Shown here: in pieces, positions 8,056 to 16,226 of the stretch
How the letters are laid out: each line of letters starts with the position of its first letter
Numbering within the stretch: the first letter of the stretch is position 1
NCBI GenBank assembly: GCA_049841315.1
Contig: JASGDB010000163.1
Location: forward strand, 1-21,200
Source: JASGDB01 sp049841315
Lineage (GTDB): Bacteria > Bacteroidota > Bacteroidia > Flavobacteriales > Weeksellaceae
Length of the DNA: 21,200 nt
Reading direction: 5' to 3'
Made by a program: the position numbers and the translations under genes
The notes under the pieces: generated by a model
What the model saw: only the letters and a program-made list of their open reading frames with translations
Told to the model about the DNA's origin: nothing
The model's database searches: none

Positions 8056-9221
8056 TCTTTCTGCGGGTTTATATTCAACATTGAAATTGCAATCAGCAGA
8101 AAAGGCATTGCCATTGAGAAAAAGCTCAAATCCATATACGATTCATCAATACTTGCTTTCAAACCGAATTCCATAATCTTCTGAATCAGGGTAAAAAATA
8201 CCGTTAAAAAAAGTATTCCAGCAATTCCGCTGATAATTTCCGTAAATGTATTCAATTTAAAAGAAACCAAAGATGCCAGAAATAAACAGAAAATACTCAG
8301 AAGCACCGGCTGTTTTCCTCCCTGAATAAGCAAGGGATTATGGCTCATTATCATTTCTGTATTTTCCGCATTTCTCAAAAATAAAAAGAGGATAAAAAGA
8401 ATGGTAAATCCGAAAGCTGAGAGGAATTTTATTTTGTCTTTAGCCGTGAAATTCCAAAAAGGCTTCAGAAGCAGAACCGCCAGCAGCAAGACTACGGAAA
8501 GCCTCGTAAGCATGATTAAAGCAGTGAGTACGGCAATCCATACGATGGGAATTTTTCTTTTTTTCAAAAAATATTTCCAAACCAAAAGGGCATATCCGAG
8601 AGCAAAAACGAAATTGGAAAAAACATCGCTTTTGGTATACAATTCCCAAAGGTAAGAAGGCGATACAATCAAAAGAATCAACGCCAGAAGCCGCTGCCTG
8701 TGGTTGCCCAGCGAGCGGTAAACCAAAAAGACAAACAGCAGAAAACAAAAATTCTGGAGATACTGAACGTTTCCAAAGATGAGATAGAACGGAATTCCCA
8801 AAATAACGAGTCCGGGAAGATTGGAAGAAGGCTGCCCCTGATGGCTTTTTTCCAGATAAGGAAAGCGGTTGTGGAGTATCGCATCAGCTCCGGACTGCAT
8901 GGCAGACCACCGGTCGACAATCAGGCTGTAGCCGTCAATTTTCAGGTTAAGAATTACTGTGAATATGAAAAACAATAAGCTGACAATCCAGAACAGCCAT
9001 TTGTACGTTTTTTCCTGAAATTTTATTTTTTTATACAGAAAAATTCCTCCGGAAATAAAGAGTACATACATCAAAAACGCAGCAAAACGAAAATCAGGAG
9101 CATATTTGAACGTAAATATCCCGTTGATGAATACATAAGCCGCCACTGCTGAATATGCCGCTGTTTTTTGACTGATAAGTTTATTAACAGGAATCACACT
9201 ATTATTTTTTGCTTTCATCAT
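8052..9221 (-). CDS. Polytopic membrane protein of the glycan operon
   Basis: A 389-residue integral membrane protein with about nine or ten hydrophobic segments. A long loop at about 110-140 holds DRWSAMQSGADAILHNRFPYLEKSH, and another short loop holds ELYTKSDVFSNF. The layout (a first helix, a hydrophilic loop with acidic and aromatic residues after the third or fourth helix, then many helices) is reminiscent of GT-C glycosyltransferases such as GT87/GT39 mannosyltransferase-like proteins, where an early loop binds the polyprenyl-phosphate sugar. I do not see a decisive catalytic motif, so a flippase or polymerase is also possible. Its start ATG at 9219-9221 lies 20 bases inside recR, and its stop overlaps the GT2 start. 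The family assignment is tentative; the coding call is secure. Confidence 0.8.
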   Translation of the reverse strand: MMKAKNNSVIPVNKLISQKTAAYSAVAAYVFINGIFTFKYAPDFRFAAFLMYVLFISGGIFLYKKIKFQEKTYKWLFWIVSLLFFIFTVILNLKIDGYSLIVDRWSAMQSGADAILHNRFPYLEKSHQGQPSSNLPGLVILGIPFYLIFGNVQYLQNFCFLLFVFLVYRSLGNHRQRLLALILLIVSPSYLWELYTKSDVFSNFVFALGYALLVWKYFLKKRKIPIVWIAVLTALIMLTRLSVVLLLAVLLLKPFWNFTAKDKIKFLSAFGFTILFILFLFLRNAENTEMIMSHNPLLIQGGKQPVLLSIFCLFLASLVSFKLNTFTEIISGIAGILFLTVFFTLIQKIMEFGLKASIDESYMDLSFFSMAMPFLLIAISMLNINPQKE

Positions 9222-9816
9222 ACGGAATCCTGTTGGTTATCGACCTTCCTAATGATATTTCATCGGCATATTCCAGTTCGTCGCCCACTGCAATTCCTCG
9301 TGCGATTGACGAAAAATTCACCGGAAAATGCCTGAATTTTTTATAAATATAATAAGCAGTTGTATCACCTTCCATAGTTGCGCTCAATGCAAAAATAAGC
9401 TCTTTCACTTCACCAGATTCCAGTTTGTTTTCAATGGCAGGAATATTCAGCTGGCTCGGGCTTATTCCTTCAATCGGAGATATTTTTCCGCCAAGAACCA
9501 GATATTTCCCGTTGTATTTGGAGGTGTTTTCTATTGCCATGACATCGCGGACGTCTTCTACAACGCAGAGCAGTTCGGGAATGCGTTTTGAGCTGGCACA
9601 AATTTCACAGATTTCGGTGTCGGAAAAATTGTGGCATTCTTTGCAATACTGAACTTCGGTTACGAGCTTCTGCAAAGCATTTCCCAGGCTGACTGCCTGA
9701 CTTTGCGGCTGCCTGAGAAGATAAAGTGCCAATCGCAATGCGGATTTTTTTCCGATGCCGGGAAGTCCTGATATTTCTTCTACTGCTTTCGCCAAAACTT
9801 TACTTGGATAATCCAT
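9202..9816 (-). CDS. recR: Recombination protein RecR
   Basis: RecR works with RecF and RecO to load RecA on gapped DNA. The 204-residue length is usual. A helix-hairpin-helix (ISGLPGIGKKSALRLALYLL, about 15-34) leads to a zinc finger formed by Cys58, Cys61, Cys70 and Cys73 (CKEC...CEIC). A Toprim domain follows, with VVEDVRD (Glu87) and GGKISPIEGISP (about 109-120). The conserved C-terminal IARGIAVGDELEYAD lies at about 171-185. It is the first gene of a five-gene minus-strand operon; the next four genes look like surface glycan synthesis, and the recR 3' end overlaps the following start by 20 bases. No functional link between repair and glycan is implied. Confidence 0.97.
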   Translation of the reverse strand: MDYPSKVLAKAVEEISGLPGIGKKSALRLALYLLRQPQSQAVSLGNALQKLVTEVQYCKECHNFSDTEICEICASSKRIPELLCVVEDVRDVMAIENTSKYNGKYLVLGGKISPIEGISPSQLNIPAIENKLESGEVKELIFALSATMEGDTTAYYIYKKFRHFPVNFSSIARGIAVGDELEYADEISLGRSITNRIPYDESKK

Positions 9817-9820
9817 AAGG

Positions 9821-9828
9821 CAAAGATA
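9821..9828 (-). promoter_or_regulatory. Candidate -7 box for recR (near-leaderless)
   Basis: Read on the minus strand, 9828-9821 is TATCTTTG, a perfect TAnnTTTG, only 4 bases before the recR ATG. The transcript would have almost no leader, a layout often seen in flavobacteria. I see no TTG at the expected upstream distance. A second perfect box, TACCTTTG, lies at 9904-9897 and also lacks a clear partner, so which one drives recR is undecided. Confidence 0.4.
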
Positions 9829-9983
9829 ACAAAAAGAGCCGATTGTGAGGAGATGGCGACGGGACTTCGATGCAAGGCAGATTCACCTGCTAAGAGCAAA
9901 GGTAAAGCTAAGTAAGCATAAAAAATTTGGGATTTTAAAATTTTTATCAGTAAAATTTAAGCCGGCTTTAAGCGTTTATCAAA

Positions 9984-10023
9984 AAAAATAGGATAGGAGA
10001 TTTTAACTTCCTATCCTATTTTT
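9984..10023 (-). terminator. Terminator of the 1131-residue surface protein gene
   Basis: A perfect 15-bp inverted repeat (9984-9998 with 10009-10023; core AATAGGATAGGA/TCCTATCCTATT) has the 10-base loop GATTTTAACT. An A run at 9981-9988 becomes the U run on the minus strand. It begins 4 bases past the stop codon at 10027. Confidence 0.9.
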
Positions 10024-10026
10024 ATT

Positions 10027-13000
10027 TTATTTTTTTATGATTTTCACGATTCCTTGCTGTTCAATTTTGATAAAATAGATTCCCGGCAGCAATCCGGAAA
10101 CATCGGTCTGATTGCTGATGAATGTTCCGGTTTTCACCAGCTTTCCTGAAGCGTCAAAAATTTCATAGCCGTACTGTTGTTTTTCGCCGGCTTTGATATT
10201 CAGAATATTGGTAACAGGATTGGGATACACGGAAAATACCCCTTCTGTATTTACTTCTTCCGTATGCTTTTCCACAACGGACGAAGCACCTTTTCTGTTT
10301 ATCCGGTTTCCTGTTAGAAGGTTCGGATCAACGGGGCCTACCTCCTTGCCGTCGGCATCGTATTTTATTTTTACGCATCTGCAGCTTGCTGCAAAATAAG
10401 GGTCGTTGTTGTCATGGTATACAGTCATTCTGTTCGCCGTAGAAGCGACATCGAAAAGAACTCCGATAGGTCTTCCTATGTAATTGGAATTCAAAGCTGC
10501 TGTCCATACTTGTGGATATTGGAAATTAATGGAATTAAATGTTCCTTCCGTACTGTTGTTGGAGGTTACATTCCGGCTTCCTCTTGAACCGGATTTCGGG
10601 TAGTTTCCGATATTGTATTCCGTATTTTGGAACAAATATCCAACGGTAGAACCTGTGGTACCGTTTCTTACGCGGGTTCCCAGATAATCAGTCATGATAT
10701 TGTAAGCAGTTGTTACGATTTTGTTTTTTTTGTACCAAGGTGTAATGCCGAGGTTATTTGATGCCGAGGTGGCTGTATAAATCACATCGGGTATTCTCCA
10801 GCCTTCGGGGCAAGGGTCGAAAGGAGATTTTACGGTTGCTCTTCCCCACCTATCGCTTTCAAGATTAGGTTCTTCTGCGAGCCAGTCCGTCCCGTTTGTA
10901 TGCAGCGGTGCCGCAGGATTGTATCCTGCCAAAGTGCTTGGAATCATATACACCAGAGGATTTTTGACGGAGTATGATAGTATTTTTGAAATTTTCTCCG
11001 CCGGTTTATCTGTTGATGTTACATTTTCGGAATTGGCGTATGTAGCATACGGAATGATGTAATTCCCTCCCAATGTATTGTAGGTTGCCCCCGTAAGGGT
11101 GGTATAGCTTACATTTCCTGCAACATCTGTTGTTCCGAGGAAGATATTATAAGCTCCTGTGTCGTATGCATTTTGAAAAACAGGCAGGGGATCTTTTCTT
11201 CCCCATTGATAATGCAGTCCTCCTGATGCTTTTATTTGTGCGATTTCTGTACTGTTTGGTGTCAATGGATTGGCAACTACAGGGAAGGCATCGACAGCAC
11301 CGATATTTCTGTCCATAAATTCTGTGGATAAAATATTTTTTCCGTTTTCTACATAGTTGATATAGTTGGGAGCATTGTTGTCGGGCTGCTCTGTGGTGTA
11401 CACATAAGAAGAAACCGGAGTGTCGGTAATCCAAATGTGCCAGCTCCAGTATACAGGATTCGTAATGCTTCCGTTATGAAGGGTAATCACGGCATTTCCG
11501 CTTTGGTTGGGATTGATATTCACATTGATTTTTGTTTCCGAAATCTCAGAAAGTGAAGACGGATAAGGGTTGCTCAATGATACATTACTGATAAGCCCCG
11601 TGTTGGTAGTCCAGAGAACATTGGTTTTAAGATTATTAAAACTTGAAGGGTCTAAAATATCTTCATTTCCAAGAAGCTGGCTTTGTACGGAAAATGCTTT
11701 GGAAACAGGGATTTCTATTGAAAAGGACACTGGCTGCTTTACTTCCTGATAGCTGTTCGCCGAATACATTCCCTCTGTATAAGAGGATTCTTCGGTGAAA
11801 AATTCCGTTGGGAAGTCATATAGTTTAGTGATATACAACGGGTCTTTTATGCATCGGCATCCCAGAGCATCAGAAGTAAAGGCGTTGTTAAGGGGTTCGT
11901 GCAGGTATCTCCCTTTTACGGATGGCAGTCCGGAATCCGGAATATCAGGCTGATCTTTATCCGGAAGCAGTGAAAGAGCACGGGCATTAACAGCAGGGGT
12001 TGTATCGAAATGTCTTGTCATTGTTGCAGTCCACAAAGCGGTATGGTGCATATCCGTGTACTGGCCGTCCTGAGTTATCCTTGAAATAAGCCCTGTTCCC
12101 GGAAATGTTCCCATATCAAATCCGCCCACATCTGAAAAATCCATTCCGATATTAGCATAAACTTTTCTTCCTGCTATAAAGCCGGGAGTATCGTTATCAT
12201 TGGGTTTTATAATGTGATACATGTTGGCATCAAAATCACTTTTCCCCATGTCGGTTCTCGGGCCGAAAGGAGAAAAATCCACACGTATATCATCTGTATA
12301 TGAGAGAGATGCAAGGTTTGCCACCAGCATAGAAGGGATTCTCCAGCCGTTCGGACAAGGGTCAAACGAAGATTTTTCTCTATATGGAGCCGCATCCGAA
12401 TCGTTTTGATATGAAGTAGAAATGATTCCTTTTGAATTGTCTGACCATAGGTTTAATTCGGTAAGCCGGCTTGCATCTAAAGTACTGCTCGTTCCAAACC
12501 AGTTCACCATGATATTTGCATTATTATTGTAATACGCAGGGCCGGAATTATCGTCTTTATTCACATAAATCAAACTCAAGGGATTATTGACGGATAGTCT
12601 TATATTGTTTTGCACACTGGCATTGGAAAGTGTAACATACTTTGTAAAAGAGTCAAAATTTGCAGCATTGCTGAAATTTCTTGCCTGCCGGTGTCTTACC
12701 CTTCCCAGCGAGCCGGAAACTTCATAAAAATCGTCGCCTTTTAGTGCTAATGGCGGAATCGGGTCTTTTCTTCCCCATTGATAAAGAAGTCCTCCGTTTT
12801 TATTCCATTGTTCACCGGCAATGCTGCTGCTTATTGCTCCCAGATTTCTGTCCATCCACTGCCATTCTGTGTCGGGTATAGTTTCTGTTAGTCCCGCTTT
12901 GATTTCTTTTTTTACATCAGGAAAACTTTTATAAGTGCTACCATTGGTTGGGTTGTCGGTTACCCATACGTGCCAGGACCAGTATACAACGCCGTTTACT

Positions 13001-13422
13001 TTGAAAGCAATTACGGCATTCCCTTCTTTGGAGGTATTTATTGGGACTTTTATTTTTGCGCTTTCGCCAGTTCCTATTATTTCTAAGCTGTAATCAGCTC
13101 CGGACTTTATCAATCCGTGCTTGTCTTCCCAAAGAACATCTGCAGAAAGAGTTCCGTCCGGAATCGGGCTTCCTCCGATATGCGCATCGGATTTCCACAT
13201 TACATAAGCCTTTTTTACCGGGATGTATAATCCGTCGCCGTTCAGGGGGTTGGTAGGGTCGAATATATAGCTGTTGGGGGCTTTTTCCCAATACACCAGT
13301 GCCAGGGTTGAGGTGCCTGCATTGCTCACCCTGATGGTTGAGCTGGTCTCAGTGTTCCGGATTTGCGACAGAACGATTTGTGCCGGTACATACAGACACA
13401 AGATTAAGATGAATTTTTTCAT
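10027..13422 (-). CDS. Large two-module T9SS-sorted surface protein
   Basis: A 1131-residue protein with a signal peptide (MKKFILILCLYVPAQIVLSQ) and a C-terminal T9SS type A sorting domain (VYPNPVTNILNIKAGE... ending IVKIIKK). The body is two copies of one module of about 510 residues. The matching landmarks, first then second copy, are: YWSWHVWVTD near 146 and YWSWHIWITD near 656; MDRNLGA near 186 and MDRNIGA near 700; YQWGRKDPIP and YQWGRKDPLP; FDPCPNGWRIP near 351 and FDPCPEGWRIP near 864; CRCIK near 522 and CRCVK near 1012. The MDRN...GRKDP...CPxGWRIP series resembles the FISUMP (Fibrobacter succinogenes major paralogous) domain, and the preceding beta-rich part resembles fimbrillin-like or Ig-like domains. 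No enzymatic motif is seen, so it is probably a surface or matrix protein. It is monocistronic with its own terminator. Confidence 0.9.
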   Translation of the reverse strand: MKKFILILCLYVPAQIVLSQIRNTETSSTIRVSNAGTSTLALVYWEKAPNSYIFDPTNPLNGDGLYIPVKKAYVMWKSDAHIGGSPIPDGTLSADVLWEDKHGLIKSGADYSLEIIGTGESAKIKVPINTSKEGNAVIAFKVNGVVYWSWHVWVTDNPTNGSTYKSFPDVKKEIKAGLTETIPDTEWQWMDRNLGAISSSIAGEQWNKNGGLLYQWGRKDPIPPLALKGDDFYEVSGSLGRVRHRQARNFSNAANFDSFTKYVTLSNASVQNNIRLSVNNPLSLIYVNKDDNSGPAYYNNNANIMVNWFGTSSTLDASRLTELNLWSDNSKGIISTSYQNDSDAAPYREKSSFDPCPNGWRIPSMLVANLASLSYTDDIRVDFSPFGPRTDMGKSDFDANMYHIIKPNDNDTPGFIAGRKVYANIGMDFSDVGGFDMGTFPGTGLISRITQDGQYTDMHHTALWTATMTRHFDTTPAVNARALSLLPDKDQPDIPDSGLPSVKGRYLHEPLNNAFTSDALGCRCIKDPLYITKLYDFPTEFFTEESSYTEGMYSANSYQEVKQPVSFSIEIPVSKAFSVQSQLLGNEDILDPSSFNNLKTNVLWTTNTGLISNVSLSNPYPSSLSEISETKINVNINPNQSGNAVITLHNGSITNPVYWSWHIWITDTPVSSYVYTTEQPDNNAPNYINYVENGKNILSTEFMDRNIGAVDAFPVVANPLTPNSTEIAQIKASGGLHYQWGRKDPLPVFQNAYDTGAYNIFLGTTDVAGNVSYTTLTGATYNTLGGNYIIPYATYANSENVTSTDKPAEKISKILSYSVKNPLVYMIPSTLAGYNPAAPLHTNGTDWLAEEPNLESDRWGRATVKSPFDPCPEGWRIPDVIYTATSASNNLGITPWYKKNKIVTTAYNIMTDYLGTRVRNGTTGSTVGYLFQNTEYNIGNYPKSGSRGSRNVTSNNSTEGTFNSINFQYPQVWTAALNSNYIGRPIGVLFDVASTANRMTVYHDNNDPYFAASCRCVKIKYDADGKEVGPVDPNLLTGNRINRKGASSVVEKHTEEVNTEGVFSVYPNPVTNILNIKAGEKQQYGYEIFDASGKLVKTGTFISNQTDVSGLLPGIYFIKIEQQGIVKIIKK

Positions 13423-13954
13423 AACATGTAATATTTATTAGTTTAAATTTTGTTATAAATTGATTCATCAAAGTGTTTTTTAAATTCAATCAAACAGAAA
13501 AAGCATAAGCGAAAATTGTTTAATGCGAACTTTTTGCTAAATTAAGATAATTTACAATATAATATTAATAAAATATTGACTATTATATATAATATAATGA
13601 CAATAATTAAATATCTTTACCATTTCCTCATGTTAAAAACTTGAGAATCAAATAATTCAGCAATTTGAAAAAAATATCATTTTTACCCCATAAAACTTGC
13701 ATTTATTGAGACAAAGACAGTGTTTTCCCGGATTTAAGCATTAAAATCCTGTCCCGATTGACGTATTTTTTTATATTTTTGAGGGATAAATCTTTTTTTT
13801 TTGAATTAATTTCTGTGAAGTTCAGGCGGCAGCTCTTTTTCTTGGATTGATATTCCCTGTTATGCCGCCGGATATCTCTTGATATGGGTTTTCAACAAAA
13901 AATGAGCTGACGAATTATTTTCATCAGCTCATTTATTATTTTTTTAAACTAAAC
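13423..13954. other. 532-base non-coding gap
   Basis: Very AT-rich, with no ORF I can support. The left 150 bases lie upstream of the 1131-residue protein gene and must hold its promoter, but I find no clear TAnnTTTG box on the minus strand. The middle (13550-13610) is nearly pure A/T. A short dyad, GGATTT/AAATCC, lies around 13731-13750. The right end holds the terminator of the small lipoprotein gene (13900-13934). The centre could carry a small RNA, but nothing in the sequence demonstrates it. Confidence 0.5.
13900..13934 (-). terminator. Terminator of the small lipoprotein gene
   Basis: AAATGAGCTGA (13900-13910) pairs perfectly with TCAGCTCATTT (13924-13934). The A run at 13897-13902 reads as a U run on the minus strand. 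It lies 20 bases beyond the stop at 13955. Confidence 0.85.
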
Positions 13955-14278
13955 TTATACCGGCGCAAAAATGAAAGCAGCAACAGCCACCAAGCCGATT
14001 GCTATGGAAGAAAACAAATCGAATTTTTTCACTTCCCTTACTTCATTGCGGTTAATCACCACATCTTCGCCTTTCGTGTTTTTACCGTAGATTTTGTCTG
14101 CATCCACTTTCAGCACTTTTACTTTGGTGGTTTTTGCATCGTTGGTCTGGATAGAATACCGTTTGTACAGCGCAAGACTGTTGTCGCGCATCGGTTTTTC
14201 AGCATTCACGATTCTTGTCTGGCAGGATGTCAGCATCAAAACAAGCCCTAAAACAAATATGGGAAAATATCTTTTCAT
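13955..14278 (-). CDS. Small lipoprotein, function unknown
   Basis: I choose the ATG at 14276-14278, giving 107 residues. A TTG five codons upstream is in frame but forms part of the promoter -7 box, so it cannot be the start. Residues 1-18 (MKRYFPIFVLGLVLMLTS) are a lipoprotein signal with lipobox LTSC and lipidated Cys19. A soluble middle part with Lys/Asp-rich strands (KVKVLKVDADKIYGKNTKG, then VVINRNEVREVKKFD) looks like a small beta domain. The C-terminus is a hydrophobic segment (SIAIGLVAVAAFIFAPV) that could be a membrane anchor. I do not recognise a characterised family. It is monocistronic, with a promoter at 14291-14320 and a terminator at 13900-13934. Confidence 0.8.
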   Translation of the reverse strand: MKRYFPIFVLGLVLMLTSCQTRIVNAEKPMRDNSLALYKRYSIQTNDAKTTKVKVLKVDADKIYGKNTKGEDVVINRNEVREVKKFDLFSSIAIGLVAVAAFIFAPV

Positions 14279-14290
14279 GGAATTTTTTTT

Positions 14291-14320
14291 CAAATATACT
14301 TATTTTTTTCATTTGGTCAA
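14291..14320 (-). promoter_or_regulatory. Promoter of the small lipoprotein gene
   Basis: On the minus strand, TTG (14320-14318) is followed after 19 bases by TATATTTG (14298-14291), a full match to the flavobacterial pattern TTG-N19-TAnnTTTG. Transcription would start about 7 bases before the ATG at 14278. This excludes the upstream TTG codon at 14293 as a start. Confidence 0.8.
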
Positions 14321-14393
14321 GTTTAGAATAACAGCAAAAAGCAAAAATATATTGCTGAAATCAGTTGTATTGCTACAAATAAAACAGTTAGTA

Positions 14394-15644
14394 TTAGAGA
14401 TTCCGGCTCCCCTCTCCTTCGGAGAAGGGCTGGGGGTGAGGATTATTCAAATCCTGAGCAATCAGCCACGCCTCGCTCCAGCAAGCCTGAAAGTTGAATC
14501 CGCCTGTAACCGCATCAATATCAAGAACTTCGCCTGCCAAAAAGAAATTCGGGAGAATTTTTGATGACATGTTTTTGAAATTGATTTCCTTTAAATCCAC
14601 GCCGCCCGCCGTTACAAATTCGTCTTTGAAAGTCGATTTTCCCGAAACCGAAAATTTTTTCTCGCAGAGATTTTCCAAAATCAGATTCATTTCTTTGGCG
14701 GAAAGATTGGCGATTTGTTTGTCGGGATTTATGTTGTTGATTTCCAATATTTTGTTCCAAAACCGATTCGTAACCTTAAATATTTTGGACAGCCCGACCG
14801 ATTTTTTCGGATTTTCATTTTTAAAATTTCTGAACATCTGCTCGGTTTGCGTTTTCGGAATCGAAACAAAATTAACTTCAATTTCAAAATGATAGTTCAG
14901 CTTTGCCAGAGTTCTCGCTTCCCACGCCGAAATTTTCAGAACCGCAGGACCGGACAATCCCCAATGCGTAATGAGCAAAGGTCCGTTTTCTTCTGTTTTT
15001 AAATCGGGAATACGGATTTCCGCATTGGCGAAACTCGTTCCGGGAAGGTCTTTCAGCAAATCGTCTTTAATGTTGAAAGTAAAAAGCGACGGAACGGGTT
15101 CAACGATTGTATGCCCTAAATTTTCAATCATTTTTAAAGATTTCGGAGAGCTTCCGGTCGTGTAAATGACGAAATCTGCTGTAAAATCTCCGTTATTGGT
15201 CGTGATGAAATAATCGTTTTCTCTTTTCTCGATTTCTTTTACCGTGGTTTTGGTGAGGACTTTTACGTTTTTTTCTTTTGCTTCATTGAGAAAAACATTA
15301 ATAATACTTTGCGAAGAATCGCTTTCTGGAAAAACGCGGTTGTCATTTTCGATTTTCAACGAAACATTTCGGTTGCCGAACCATTCCATAGTGTCTCCCG
15401 GCTGGAATTTGGTGAAAACGCTTAACAGTTCTTTGTTTCCTCTCGGATAAAACTGAACCAGCTCTCTCGGGTCAAAACAGGCGTTGGTAACATTGCATCT
15501 TCCTCCACCGGAAATCTTTACCTTTTGAAGAACATCCGTATTCTGCTCCAAAATGGTAATTTCGTATAAATGCTCATCAAGATTGCACGCACAGAAAAAA
15601 CCTGCCGCTCCGCCTCCGATGATGATGATTTTCTTTTTTTGCAT
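14394..15644 (-). CDS. HI0933/YhiN-family FAD flavoprotein
   Basis: A 416-residue NAD(P)/FAD-dependent oxidoreductase of the HI0933-like (YhiN) family, whose physiological reaction is not established. The FAD dinucleotide motif is GGGAAGFFCA near residues 10-19. KISGGGRCNVTN (about 43-54) is the hallmark of this family, YTTGSSPKS (about 160-168) is the second FAD contact, and THWGLSGPAVLKIS (about 227-240) is another family signature. The C-terminal FAD segment is FFLAGEVLDIDAVTGGFNFQACWSEAW. After IAQDLN the sequence NPHPQPFSEGEGSRNL is not family-like; it is the translation of an intergenic repeat (see 14405-14441). The gene follows the XRE regulator by 62 bases on the same strand. Confidence 0.92.
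   Translation of the reverse strand: MQKKKIIIIGGGAAGFFCACNLDEHLYEITILEQNTDVLQKVKISGGGRCNVTNACFDPRELVQFYPRGNKELLSVFTKFQPGDTMEWFGNRNVSLKIENDNRVFPESDSSQSIINVFLNEAKEKNVKVLTKTTVKEIEKRENDYFITTNNGDFTADFVIYTTGSSPKSLKMIENLGHTIVEPVPSLFTFNIKDDLLKDLPGTSFANAEIRIPDLKTEENGPLLITHWGLSGPAVLKISAWEARTLAKLNYHFEIEVNFVSIPKTQTEQMFRNFKNENPKKSVGLSKIFKVTNRFWNKILEINNINPDKQIANLSAKEMNLILENLCEKKFSVSGKSTFKDEFVTAGGVDLKEINFKNMSSKILPNFFLAGEVLDIDAVTGGFNFQACWSEAWLIAQDLNNPHPQPFSEGEGSRNL
14405..14441. repeat. Flavobacterial dispersed repeat inside a gene end
   Basis: A GC-rich island of 37 bases, containing CTCTCCTTCGGAGAAGGGC and then GGGGGTGAGG, stands out in AT-rich DNA. Its core can fold (CTCC/GGAG around TTC, extended outward with one mismatch). 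In the minus reading it encodes PHPQPFSEGEG; on the plus strand it encodes PLSFGEGLGVR. I know these phrases as translations of a dispersed repeat widespread in flavobacterial genomes. Here it forms the last codons of the flavoprotein gene. Confidence 0.7.
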
Positions 15645-15706
15645 TGAATGTGGTTTCAGCGAAAATGTTCATTTCTATGCCACAACACGAATAACAGCCG
15701 TATCTC

Positions 15707-16102
15707 TTATTTTTTTCTTTCGGCAATTTCCTCGATTAGAGCTTTGAGCAGATTGTTGTTGGCTGAATAAAGCTCGGTTATCTGCTGCTGATTTTTCTGT
15801 ATGCTTTGCAACAACCCATCGGGAACTTGGTTGTTTATGGTGGGATAATATTGTTGCTGGACAGACGAGCTGTTGTCGTTATAAACAGGATTGTTAATAA
15901 CATTGGAACTGCTCTCCAAGAGACTAAACAAATCTACTCCGTAAACATCGGAAATTTTCAAAAGATTTTCCGTTGTGGGCTTTGCCTGGTCGGTTTCCCA
16001 CAAATGGTATGCCGGCTGTGAAACACCCAATCTTTCGGCTACTTCTGCCTGAGACCAATTTCTTTCTGTTCTGTATCGTCTTAATTTTACACCTAAACTC
16101 AT
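15707..16102 (-). CDS. XRE-family helix-turn-helix regulator
   Basis: A 131-residue DNA-binding protein. Residues about 4-60 are an XRE/Cro-type helix-turn-helix: LRRYRTERNWSQAEVAERLG, then SQPAYHLWETDQAKPTTENLLKISDVYGV, with the usual NWSQ...VAE..GVS...W..D...P pattern. A polar Asn/Ser/Gln-rich linker (about 65-95) leads to a C-terminal predicted helix or coiled coil (LLQSIQKNQQQITELYSANNNLLKALIEEIAERKK) that probably dimerises. No ligand domain is present. It is transcribed away from the peptide cluster, and the 285-base region between them holds repeats that could be its operators. It may regulate the cluster, itself, or the flavoprotein gene downstream. The call is firm; the target is inferred from position. 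Confidence 0.88.
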   Translation of the reverse strand: MSLGVKLRRYRTERNWSQAEVAERLGVSQPAYHLWETDQAKPTTENLLKISDVYGVDLFSLLESSSNVINNPVYNDNSSSVQQQYYPTINNQVPDGLLQSIQKNQQQITELYSANNNLLKALIEEIAERKK

Positions 16103-16142
16103 AGCGGTTTTTCCTGCGAAAATACTTACTTTTTTTCAAACC

Positions 16143-16213
16143 ATATCATTTTATTATTTTCCTTATTGAAAATATAAGCGGGCTTATCACATCGAATTGT
16201 ATATCATTTTATT
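16143..16213. promoter_or_regulatory. Candidate operator region with direct repeats and dyad
   Basis: The 13-base sequence ATATCATTTTATT occurs exactly twice, at 16143-16155 and 16201-16213, 58 bases apart. Between them lie a dyad ATAAGC-GG-GCTTAT (16174-16187) and a longer inverted repeat TATTTTC/GAAAATA (16155-16161 and 16168-16174). They sit between the divergent XRE regulator and the peptide cluster, where an operator would be expected. Binding is inferred. Confidence 0.4.
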
Positions 16214-16217
16214 TTTG
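16210..16217 (+). promoter_or_regulatory. Candidate -7 box TATTTTTG upstream of the peptide cluster
   Basis: TATTTTTG at 16210-16217 matches TAnnTTTG and overlaps the second copy of the 13-base direct repeat. No TTG is present about 19 bases upstream, so the box is incomplete, as might be expected of an activator- or repressor-controlled promoter. It lies 170 bases before the precursor ATG. Confidence 0.3.
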
Positions 16218-16226
16218 TGGAAACAA

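Noticed and set aside
14279..14293. TTG start adding MKKNS to the lipoprotein
   Set aside because: The TTG is part of the -7 promoter box TATATTTG, so it is not expected in the transcript.
14094..14564. 156-codon plus-strand ORF containing PLSFGEGLGVR
   Set aside because: Crosses the antisense of two genes and the dispersed repeat; the familiar phrase is the repeat translated on the other strand.
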